Source of the DNA: Tyto alba
Lineage: Eukaryota > Chordata > Aves > Strigiformes > Tytonidae
NCBI RefSeq assembly: GCF_018691265.1
Contig: NW_024881282.1
Span: 26,810,899-26,874,898, forward strand
Direction: 5' to 3'
DNA: 64,000 nt
Shown here: in pieces, positions 27,501-37,638 of the stretch
Layout of the letters: the number at the start of each line of letters is the position of its first letter
Position numbering within the stretch: the first letter of the stretch is position 1
The notes under the pieces: generated by a model
Seen by the model: only the letters and a program-made list of their open reading frames with translations
What the model was told of the DNA's origin: nothing
The model's database searches: none
Position numbers and translations under genes: made by a program

Positions 27501-30500
27501 TGGTAAATGCTTCCCCAGCCTACTCTTTGGTCACACTTTTGTTCTTGGCACAATAATCACACAGGTAAGTTTGTCCATGGAACATAGAGGCTGGACTCTG
27601 GGTTCCCAGAGGTCCCTCCCAGTCTTTTCTTCAAGCCATCTCCTAAACAACTAGAACCCTGATCCACAAATCGCTTCTGAACTCACTGCTGCCCTTAAGC
27701 TCAATTTAGGTGATTGTATCTAAGACTGCAAGCCAAATACCATGCAAAAATCTTTAGGAGCCAACAGTTTAACTGGTAAGCATCTCTGGGTGATAAAAGA
27801 TGCCTTTAAAGCTAACAATTTCAAACCTCACTGGAAAAATGAGAAGATGCTCAGCTTATGTAATAGCCTTTGGTTTAAGTAAATTCAAATTCATAGCTTG
27901 TGACTCTCAGAAAAGTGCTCTAGCCCTAGGTTAATGTAGATCTGGTGTGGATTCTTGGGCTCTTCTGGTGAAGGTGAACCACTGTGTGACCAAGAACACA
28001 AGGCTACTACTCGCCAAAGGGAAACAGTAAGAGGCTGCATGACTGTCATCCAGTGAAACTGTGCACTTCACAAAGAGGGGCTCCTGGGTTACGTTCATCA
28101 CTCGCATGACTACTTATGCATGTCATGCTATGGATTCACTAAAGTACATTAACAATGCTGGAGGCAGAACAGAATTCTTGATGTCTTGAGACTGAATTTA
28201 GGGGTGAAATTCTGGTGAAATCCTATATGGCTGCTTATCACAGCTTCATTCTACCGTTCTAGATGCTACTATGCCCAGAGAGAAATCCCAACTTCTTCAA
28301 AGATATTCTGCAATTCTGTTTATACCTATTGCACTACACAACAGTCTCCTCCCAACATGGTAAATGCTGTCCTTCCTTCCCAGTCTAGGGACAGCTGGAT
28401 GACAAAATGGGCTACATATTTCAAACAGAGCAGTACTACCTGACCAGTTGGTGATTCCTTTATCAAAAAGTCAGAAATATTGGGAGAAACGGGAATCAAA
28501 GGATGGACACATCCTAAAATTGTACTTTTGCATTAAAAGGTAAAGTCCTGTTCCAATTCCTCTCACTCATGTAGCACAACCTTCAAAAATGAAAATAAAT
28601 ATGAATGCACCAAAGAAAGTTTATCTATATTTGGTACCTGACCACACAACGAAGCATTTTTTTCTGGGCTCAAATTTATCAGCTACATGGTCTCCTTGTA
28701 ATAGCAACATTTCCAGGACACACTGGCCGCACAGCTAACAAAGAACTGCAAGTGCAAGCATGCAAGTACCATGTCAAAGATTTATCCTAATTTCTGATAA
28801 TGATAAAGGTTTTAGGGTTTTTTGGTTGATTGGTTTATTTTCGTTTGTGTTTTTTTTTTTTGTTTGTTTGTTTTGTTTTTTTGTGAGGATGCTAACACAC
28901 ACTCAGCAGTATTTACAAGAACTCTTTCCAGCGAACCACTCCAATACTACCTGATAAACCAGAAGAAAAAAATTAAAGATCTACCAGGGGCTGACCATTA
29001 CCAGTGTAATTTCTTTTGAAGTTTTGTAACTATTTTACTAATTGTGTATATATTTTAGAATAGTTTCAAGTATTAAGTGTCAGTATAAACAAAGCTTACT
29101 CTTGAGAACATTCAACATGATGAGCACATCCAATGATGCTGAAAAAATTAGTCCAGCAATGTGTCTGTTGCAATACAAGTTCCATGCTTGTGCTTTGTCA
29201 ACTACTGTCTGCCAAGATATCAGAAAACCAGATGCAAGATAAGACTATGCTCCCATTCATCACTGTTTATTCCACAAGAGTCACACATAGAACAGTACTG
29301 TCTGTGTGTTAAAAACTCAAAAATTTTACTATGAGTAATGCAGAAAAATTACAGTACTTTCCCATGAATTGAGATACTCTTCAAACATTTTGCTGCTAAT
29401 TATCCCTAGCTCATTTTAAACAGGTTTCAAGAGCTGCAAATCAAGCTCTTGCACCATAAGGGAATCAATAAATATTAACTCACCAGTTGCCTTCCACTCC
29501 AGCCCCAGTACTGGATACTAGCTACCAGTTCTGTCAGGGATTAGAAGCTCTGCTCGTAAGATGTTCTCAAGTAAGAAAATTAAATCCATAAATTGGAACA
29601 TTAACTGAAAACAGTTCAAAGTGCCTGAAATCTAGAATACGTCCTTTGTATACGATGGAGCACACGCTACACTTATGACAAGGTTTTCCTATTTTTTAGC
29701 TTCCATTCTTTTACAAATATTGGTTATTTAATTGTAAAATCTGCAGAGCGGAATCAAATAATGGAAGTATTTTAATATTAGTACACAGCAGGAAATGGAA
29801 ACAAACCTTTGCTATCGAGTCCTTCTCCAGATGAGCTCTAGAACCACAGGAAATAGCCATCTGGCACTGCACAGGAATACAAATTAGAGAGTTATTACTT
29901 AAACTAACATTTTCTGAATCAGTGGAATCTTGTGTTGAGAACTGTAACTTCAAAGCCGTATACTTTTCTGCTTCCTGTAGCTGCACTTTTTCTACTGAGA
30001 TTCTGAGGCTAAGATCAGTCTTTTCTACAATTAACAGACCAGCTAAAGTTTATCACATTTTGCATATGGTGCATACAAATCGCTGCAGTTTTTTCAGGTC
30101 TGGTTTAGCTTACGTGGTTCCTCTGAGACACGCATCCGGCAAATGTGTTAACAGTACAGATAAGCATTCAGCATTCCTAGGCACTTAATGTTGCAACGTA
30201 TGTTTTCCCTAAATATTGCACTGTGGAAGGGGTAACAGAATAACCTACTTGTTGCACTGCTGTACCTTCAAACAAATCAAATGCCATGGTATCAGCCAAA
30301 AATATAATCTCAAATTAAATCAAAAGATGTGATCAAAAGAAAAAGTTTAAAATTATTCTCACGCTACTACTTCTCACAGGAAATCTCTCGAATCTATTAT
30401 ATTTGAGAGTGCAGGCCTGATGCTGCTGCTATGCCTGGGCAGCAGAGAGCACCAGGGAAGGAATCCCGGGCACCCGGTGGCTCCTGCACGGGGGGACCTG

Positions 30501-33500
30501 CCCCCCCAGAGCACGGCCCTTCGCACAGGCGCAGCCCTCGCAGCTCCTGCTGGAAGGCTGCACCCTGCTTCTGGCACCCCGGGAAACTAGCTGCAAGCAC
30601 CTCACTCGTCTGCACACAAGCAGAAAATAAACCTCAGTTCTTTCAAGTCAAGCACCCAAAAGAGAATGACTGTGCAGGGAGGAAGGAGCTCTTGTTCCAC
30701 AGGTTTCTGAATTTTTATTTACAATAAAGGCTCTTCCAAATAGTCTCACTAAACTAACAACTCTGAGAAAAGAGAACCTCTATAAAATAGGTTGAAATTA
30801 AGATGCATCCTTGAAGGTATATGACATTAGATGAAAATACAAAACGGTTAACAGAGAAAAAATTGGTTTTTAACTGAGTAGGCAACACATGGTATTTATA
30901 CAGAGCAGAACAACTTCAAAGAAAGCGTAGTAAATAAAACATTATGTACTACACTGAAATAGGCACAGTGAATGCGAAGGACAGGAACCCTGTGGACGCT
31001 ACCTTCTGACAGCCCATTCCTGCAGCTTCTCAGCTTACACCTAGATCTTCAACCAGATCTCAAAAAACTCAAGTTGAAGAGAATTACAAAAATCACTCTG
31101 TTTGCATGTGTATTAAACTAAAACCACGAGAATTTGTACTCACAGGCCACGGCTGAAGATTTTGTAGACCTTCTTCTACTTTTTCAATATCTGCAAATTT
31201 TGTAGCTCCATCTGCATCAGCCATAAGAACTTTTTTTCCCCGAGAACTAAAGACACCCTGCAATCAAAAGAGTCAATAAAAATCAACAGCTTTGAAATCA
31301 GCATTTGTCTTAAGCTAGCTGCAAGACACTCCAAAAATCTAATGTAGTAACTAGAACAGTGGTACCTCAAAGATGCAACACAACAGGTGAGTCTTAATAC
31401 TCTGCTACTAACAACAATTTATACTGACATAACATCTAGAGACCTCACACACTGAGTAGTGCCCCACAGTGACAGACAATGCATGAACATGAAAGGTTAA
31501 TAATCTGCCTCCTGAGTAGCTTGCAAACGAAAAGCTTTACAAACCCAAATCCCCAGAGACAAGAAGTTACTACAGTCGGCTATACAGCGGAGCACAAAGA
31601 AGCAGAGATTAGCAGCTGCCACTGCACTGGACAGATTTTATTTCTCATTTGAGTTATGGAAAGGAGGATGCAGTGCTATTTTTTCCTAACACTGTTTAAA
31701 GAGAATTCAAGAGATAATCTTAAATTAGTTTTGAGAAATAAATCTTAAGTCACAGTATCACTGCAAAACATTTGTGGTGCACAGGTCTCACAGCTTGTTT
31801 CGCCATATTCTTGGTCAGACATCTTGGACAATTTCTGAAGGGGTCCAGGACAAAACAACAATTAGCAGTGGGATTGCCAAAAGTACTGTCATAACCAAGC
31901 ACGCGTGACTTTGGAAAAACCTGTCAAGGAAGTAGTAGTATATACAACCAACCTACATTCTGCAACACAAAAATAAATCACAGAGAATCGCTCTCCTTCT
32001 CTTGGAATAACTTCAAATACGTATCCCTTACAAAAACTCCATGTGTTCTAACTTAACGTTCTCTCCATTTGCTGTAGTTACTCATGTTATTAAATGGACA
32101 TACTAAAGATAGAGCTTAAAATAAAGATAGAGACAGTCACTGATAACCCATAAACGATACCACTCTTTTCCACAAAAGGTGACATTCATCTTAAGAAAAT
32201 ATGTTCCTTCTAAATGTGTAACAGCTATTTTATTTTTAGAACATGATAATTTTATGATAATATCTATGTGGAAATTAATATGTGAAAGTATAAATTGTGC
32301 TGGTTCTACTATCGAGTGCAGGTAATAGCAGTGGGCTTCAGTAAACACCAACTTTTCTAGATGAGAGGGTTTGTTCATTAGTCATTTTTAAAACAACAAC
32401 TATGACCTGGAAAACAACATTGCAAATTTAGCTGTATTTTCTCTATAAAAGTTTTACTTTAATGCTTAAAGGTTTTTTTTTTTTTGGTTGGTTGGTTGGT
32501 TGTTTTTTTTAAATGCAAACCTATTTCTAAGTGGAACTAACAGGAACATGAAATTCAAGTCTGACTTTTTTTTTTCTTTTGAATTCTCATATAAAAAAGG
32601 CTCTTTGCTATTGAGCTTCCTGTCAATAAAATACTGTTTCCAATACCTAAAATGAGCTAATTTTGAAAAGAGTTTTTGCCTTAATTTATAGAACCTGTAC
32701 TCAGTTTTCTGCTAATAATTTTGTTAACAGATTGAATTCAAAATGTCCATCAGCACAGCTCTATCTTCTGCATATTTGGGCACAGGCAGTTCAAACAGAG
32801 AATGAGATGAAAGTATCAATTACCATCCTGACTGCTCCTCCTTTCCCTCGATTTTTTACCAAAGAAAGCACTCGCACTTTGTCGCTTCCATATTTCTTGC
32901 AGTACTTCATTGCAACCTGATAGACACACAAAAAACCAGCATAAAACAAAACCAGGAATCAATGTAGAAGTTTACATTTGCTTACCCTTTTTTTAAAAAA
33001 AAATTAATAGCATAGAGCTATAACCACTTCAGTCAGCACAAGTACATTGCCAGTGTTTGCTGGAGTCTGTTTGGGAAAATAAAAACCGGTTCACAGTCAA
33101 CACAAGGAGACTGAGGAAGCTAGTCACATTCAACAAGAACAGGATATTTCCCCAAGCAATTCTAAACCGAAGTCGCCCAAGTCCAAAAAACTCACTACTA
33201 CTGTAATTCATATCATACTATTACAGACCTTTTATACCAACACCAATAGTCAATCAAAGAAAAATAATTTTCCACTATTGCTACCTATTTCTCACTTGTC
33301 TTGCTGCTACCTGTGGTTTTAAACAAAAATTCACAGTGATCTAAAATCCCATTCACACTGCAGGGGTGTGCACGTTTTGTTTCATGTTGTGGGGAAAAGA
33401 AAGCATGAGTTTTCTCCTCTAATTTTTCCTAAGGGTTGTCTCAAGTCCTTGCAAGTCCAGCGGTCCATGGCAATAGTGTGCTCAGTTAGAAATGATGCTA

Positions 33501-36500
33501 GAAGGAATGCAAAGCAGTCAAAAAAATACATACGAGCAATCCTTAAAGCACAAGCTTAAGGAAAGTAAATGAAGAAGCAGCATTAATTTTAGTAGCTAAC
33601 AACTTTCAAGCAGTAGTAAAAAACCCCCCAAGTTGGCCAGCCTTCCTTTCCAGTAATATACGTCAAAGTCAAAGCAGAAGAATGCAGAACTATTTTGCAA
33701 ATGCTACTACTGGCACAGGAATTCTTAAATGAACAATGCCATGAAGGGTATGGGAAAAAGCTACAAATCATGCCAGCTGTTTTGTGAATCACAGTACAAA
33801 TCAGCTATTTTAAAAGGCTTTTCAACTTCCTCAAGCTCATATTCATACCACTACGCACACGTAGAATATTTCATACGAAATTCACTGAAGTTAAGATTAG
33901 AACTTTTAGAATCTGAGCTGTAGGAAAATGGTTGTCACAGCCGCCAATCAAGAATACTAGTATTTGCAAAAAAATTACGTGTGTATGCATGTGTGTATGT
34001 GAAATCCACAATGCATGTAGAACAATGACAGAAAGTATTCAGAAACATGTATTTTGATTGTCAACTACTTAAAGTACCAAAATATAAATGCAAAACATTG
34101 TTATATTCCACAAACACCGTACAAAAATCCGTACCTGATTACTTTGTAAGACACTTCTTTTTCTTACCTTCGTAGTTTGATCTTTACTACCATCATCGAC
34201 CACTATTACTTCATAAGTGAACGAAGGATCTCGTTTCTTGAAAATAAAACCAGAAATATTGCATTTAATCCAATTTCTTAAGCAGGTAGTAGGTCTTTCA
34301 AACATCAGCTTTCTTTTCTCCCTAGCAGTTTTTAACTCATTCATGGTTGTCAACAGATACCAATATGATATAGTAAATTTGTTACAATGGCATACTTAAA
34401 GAATTTTTCCATTATTTGATGTGTGTTCTATTACATCGGTTTGTCATAGTTTTCCTCAGCTACCATCTAGAACTGAAAAATCAGTTTAGTTGTAAAAGAT
34501 GAAATCTTAGAACATTAAGAAAACCCAAACAAAACCCACAAACCTTCACAATGGGCTTACTACCCAGAGAACAAACCCTAATGAAGAACAGATCCTTATG
34601 AAACTTGATGGAACAAAACAGGATTTAGTTTAGAAAGCTAAATGTATGGTTAAGCCTTAATCTCTGTCTTCAGAGAGGTATCATGCACACAAAGATTTTC
34701 CATCATAGAGTAGTATATTAAATTTTTACTTAATTTAAAAATACCTTCCAGCATTCAATCTAAAAATAACTGATAAGAGACAGAAGCACTACTTCTAAGT
34801 GGCTAAGTAATACTGTTTTAACATACACCAAAATAACAAAGTGAACAGATCACTGACATTATACATAATGCGTAGAAAAATAATGAATTTTGAACACAAA
34901 ATGAAAATACCTGTCTTTTTTCTAGGTAATCCAAAGCTTCATCCATCATAAGAGGTACTAGAGAAAAGGTGAGATAGGTCAGGTTAGTAGATTATAACAG
35001 GCAATGCACCAAAAAGCACCTGCACAAGCAAGCTGAAAACAACCACAAAGCAAAGCTGAGCAAATTGCCTCTTTCATACAACACTGCCTTTGGTAAACGA
35101 GCTTAAAACCTGCAACTCTTAAGTCTTGTCCCTTCTGAATGCAAAAAAAAACACTGAAGAAAATCACACATATAAGACAGGATAAAAATATTTCTTCTGA
35201 AGATAAGAAAGAACTTTATATTTTGAAATATGCAATTCTCTACACAATATTAAAGGAAAAAAAAATGCATTCTCTATGCAAACCAGCACTGACTTTATCC
35301 ATTTAAGCAAGATGACAGAGCAGGCAACAAGAGAAATTCCTAACGCCAGTCAGTAACATCCCTTCTCTTACTAAGGCTGATGGCCACAATGCTTCAGCTA
35401 ACAAACAGGCACTATTTTTGCAGCTGATTTATCTGCAGGTTAGAAAGACATTCAAACTTATGGCTGTCTTTGCAGCATATGTTCATTCCTGAGCGCATCT
35501 CAGGTGATTATTCTGTCTCCAAAGAAAGAGACAGCTAAATAAAAATCATATGAAGCATATTGAGACCTTGCTTACTGAAAACCAGTGTATGAGAACCAGG
35601 GCTGAGGAATGCAATGGACTCGAGAAAGGGTCAGGTCTACCTTGTATCCAGATACACTTTATTTATCAACATCTCTCTTAATGAAATCCTGAACAGCTCG
35701 GTATTTTCACACACCAAGAAAAGGAATGACAATGTGTGCTACCACATCAACCCCAAGCAGAGCTTTAGACTTTAGAGCTTGATGATTTCTATCACATCTG
35801 AAATCCTTCACTTTTTTTTGTATCAGGTACTCATATATATGGCCAAGTCAAACAGAAACCCATGAGATCATCCTTCTTCCTGCTTGTCTGAAGCTGCTGC
35901 TGTTGTTTACTGACTGGGAAGCTCTCAAATTAATTTTAAAAGTCTTTTTCCACTTGTTGCCTTACAGCATTTACAGGGGCAATAAGCAGACATTCTGCTG
36001 GACTTCATTAAAATAAAGAGGATTCTTACAAGTGCCCCAAGTTATTTTTAGCAGCAGAAATCAAGTTACACAGTGTCTTAATTTTGAAACTCAATGTACT
36101 TGGACTGTTTTCTGGAAACTGTGTCCAAAATCAAATACATAATCTGGTCCGCCAGAATCTCCTGCTAACATAAACTGACCTCTGCATTATTAGAGTAAAA
36201 ACAGATAGATTTTCTTCTTTTTCTCAAAACAAGCAAAATCTTACACCGGTCTTCCTCGTTGTACGAAGGCACAACAACGGAGAGTTCCCTTGTAGGTGGA
36301 TCATGTATACTTGGTACAGATTCTTTCCTGCCTTCAGCATTTATGAAGAATTTCTCTTCTTTATGTTGGGGGAGGGTTGGCATTTTTCTGGCAGTTACAT
36401 GAGCAATCATACAAATCTATGACAAAAAAGTAATGAGAAAAATCAGTGAGTGTTCTATCAAGGGTTGACCGAGCTGTTTAATGTGCTACAAGGGGCAACC

Positions 36501-37163
36501 AGCTATATTTCGGTAATGAGGCACGTCAGGGGTGCAGGTACTTCATCTGCTGAGGAAACCAGGCAGGTCCAAAACCTTCTTGTGCCATTTGATTACCCCG
36601 CTTCACCTACTCTGCCCGCTGTCAGCATCAGTGGCTTGTCGCCGTTTTCAGCCGCAAAGCACGCAGATAAACCTGTAGCACTTGGTTTCGGGAGTACTTT
36701 GACTGGGGAACGCCACGTACGCGGCACCGTTGATGGGGTGCAGGATTTCGCTTTCCAGATGTCAAACTTCCCAAACTCGCGCGGTCTTTCTGCCACGCAC
36801 AAACGGGCGGGGCTCCCAAGTGGTTACCGTGAAGGAGGGTCACGGGGGGGTGTGGGGGTGTTTTACAAGGCGTTCTCCGAGGACGAAACGCGAGGTTTTT
36901 TTACCTCGCCCGCGAGGCGTTTCGCCCCGCGCCCGGCGCAAACGCAGCCCCGGCGCGGAACCAGGCCCAGGCCCAGCCCCTCCGGGCGCGGAGCAGGCCC
37001 CGCCGCGGGCCCGGGGCCGAGCCCCGGCCGCTGCCCCGCGTCCCGCCCCCGCCCTGCAGGCCCCTCGGGCCCGCGGTACCCGCGGCGCGGCTCTCACCAG
37101 GAGGAAGAGAAGGGCGGCCAGGGCGGCCAGCACCGCCACGGCGTCGGGCAGCGACAGCGCCAT
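15451..37163 (-). CDS. ALG5: ALG5, dolichyl-phosphate beta-glucosyltransferase (complete, 10 coding exons)
   Basis: Transfers glucose from UDP-glucose to dolichyl phosphate at the ER membrane. The product, Dol-P-Glc, is the glucosyl donor for the last three glucose additions to the N-glycan precursor (ALG6, ALG8, ALG10). Coding exons, 5' to 3': 37098-37163, 36245-36416, 34911-34957, 34168-34236, 32824-32916, 31144-31257, 29807-29866, 26410-26561, 16755-16840, 15451-15563. They join in phase to 972 nt, giving 323 aa; I recall human at 324. Visible features: an N-terminal hydrophobic anchor at about residues 5-29, split by intron 1; the GT2-family start SVVVPSYNEE at 68-77; VVDDGS at 107-112; the metal/nucleotide-binding DADG at 163-166; QCGFK at 235-239; and WTEIEGSK near the C-terminus. 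The protein ends in KCN, where I recall KMN in human. All introns are GT-AG. The gene is head-to-head with EXOSC8. No frameshift or premature stop was seen. Confidence 0.97.
16755..16840 (-). CDS. ALG5: ALG5 coding exon 9
   Basis: 86 bp, 9.6 kb from exon 8. Reads AFDVELLYIAQ and then IPIAEVAVNWTEIE. Acceptor is CTTCAG|GGCGT and donor is TGAAG|GTAGGG. Confidence 0.96.
16841..26409 (-). other. ALG5: ALG5 intron 8 (9.6 kb)
   Basis: By far the longest intron of the gene. It is AT-rich, with T and A runs (for example at 18832-18862, 20642-20654 and 21000-21012). I saw no full-length repeat and no second gene in it. Open frames do not exceed about 111 codons and show no domains. A slightly GC-richer patch at 22200-22480 contains an AATAAA and could be a decayed insertion, but I do not recognise it. 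Confidence 0.7.
26410..26561 (-). CDS. ALG5: ALG5 coding exon 8
   Basis: 152 bp, residues 208-257 plus two bases of a Trp codon. Contains RSYFRTLLMYGFHFLVWF and the conserved QCGFK. Acceptor is CCACAG|CGCTC and donor is GCTG|GTAAAT. Confidence 0.96.
29807..29866 (-). CDS. ALG5: ALG5 coding exon 7
   Basis: 60 bp in phase 0, residues 188-207, reading CQMAISCGSRAHLEKDSIAK. Acceptor is GTGCAG|TGCC and donor is CAAAG|GTTTGT. Confidence 0.95.
31144..31257 (-). CDS. ALG5: ALG5 coding exon 6
   Basis: 114 bp in phase 0, residues 150-187. Carries the DADG motif (163-166) expected to coordinate metal and UDP-glucose. Acceptor is TGCAG|GGTGT and donor is GCCT|GTGAGT. Confidence 0.96.
32824..32916 (-). 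CDS. ALG5: ALG5 coding exon 5
   Basis: 93 bp in phase 0, residues 119-149. Contains the conserved stretch LVKNRGKGGAVRM. Acceptor is ATCAG|GTTGC and donor is GATG|GTAATT. Confidence 0.96.
34168..34236 (-). CDS. ALG5: ALG5 coding exon 4
   Basis: 69 bp in phase 0. Encodes residues 96-118, including the catalytic-fold motif VVDDGSKDQT. Acceptor is TCAAG|AAACG and donor is GAAG|GTAAG. Confidence 0.96.
34911..34957 (-). CDS. ALG5: ALG5 coding exon 3
   Basis: A 47-bp exon between CTCTAG|TACCT and GACAG|GTATTT. It reads LPLMMDEALDYLEKRQ once the split Leu codon is joined. Confidence 0.95.
36245..36416 (-). CDS. ALG5: ALG5 coding exon 2
   Basis: Acceptor is GTCATAG|ATTTG and donor is CGGT|GTAAG. 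Completes the membrane anchor and encodes residues 23-79 plus one base, including the conserved SVVVPSYNEE start of the GT2 domain. Confidence 0.96.
37098..37163 (-). CDS. ALG5: ALG5 coding exon 1
   Basis: Encodes residues 1-22, an Ala/Leu-rich signal anchor beginning MALSLPDAVAV. Donor is CTG|GTGAG. The ATG is the first in the CpG island reading into this frame and matches the family's N-terminal length. Confidence 0.93.
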
Positions 37164-37349
37164 GGGCCGCGCCGCGCCCGCGCCCTATCGCGCGGCGACA
37201 GCGGGGCGGAAGCGACCGCCCTCCCGCCGAGGAGGGGCCGTTCCGGCCGCCGGCGAGGGCCGCGGGAAAGGGAGGCGGCGGCCCGCCGGCCGCTTCCGGC
37301 CGGCTGGGTCACACGGCAGCGGCGCATCCGGGACGGCCGCGGCGCCGCC
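37164..37349. promoter_or_regulatory. Bidirectional CpG-island promoter of ALG5 and EXOSC8
   Basis: The 186 bp between the two start codons is very GC- and CpG-rich and has no TATA box. Visible elements are a GC box (GGGGCGG, 37203-37209) overlapping an ETS-type CGGAAG (37207-37212), and an inverted ETS-type CTTCCGG (37293-37299). The EXOSC8 ATG sits in GCCGCCATGGCG, a strong Kozak context that also resembles a YY1 core. The CpG-rich domain extends over roughly 36790-37800. Start sites are not determined; both 5' UTRs must be short if they lie in this gap. Confidence 0.85.
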
Positions 37350-37366
37350 ATGGCGACGGCTTTCAA
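37350..37366 (+). CDS. EXOSC8: EXOSC8 coding exon 1
   Basis: 17 coding bases (MATAF plus two bases of Lys), ending at TTCAA|GTAAGTG. The ATG has a near-perfect Kozak context and no upstream in-frame alternative fits the family. Confidence 0.92.
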
Positions 37367-37603
37367 GTAAGTGTGTCCGGGCGGGCGGGCGGGCGGGCGG
37401 GCGCCGCGCCCCTCCGCGGCCGCGGCTCCGGTGGGGGCGGGCGCCCCTCTGCCCCCGCTCCCGGGGGCCGGGCCTGCGCCGAGCCGCGCCGCCCCGCCGG
37501 CTGCTGGGGCCTTCCCCCCGTTACCGCCGCGGCCCCGGCGGGGCAGGAGGCGGCCCGCGTGTTCTCGTTAACTGTCACCGTTTTCATTACGGTGCCTCCT
37601 TCT

Positions 37604-37638
<35 letters not shown>

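Larger units (their letters stand above)
26562..36244 (-). other. ALG5: ALG5 introns 2-7
   Basis: The intervals 26562-29806, 29867-31143, 31258-32823, 32917-34167, 34237-34910 and 34958-36244 are AT-rich intron sequence. The only compositional outlier is the GC-rich patch at 30424-30610, reported as a finding. Short TTTG- and GGTT-type repeats occur at 28840-28884 and 32470-32510. No RNA gene was recognised. Confidence 0.65.

Noticed and set aside
34161..34173. Alternative ALG5 donor positions around exon 4
   Set aside because: Only AAG|GTAAG keeps the frame and joins to the next conserved segment.
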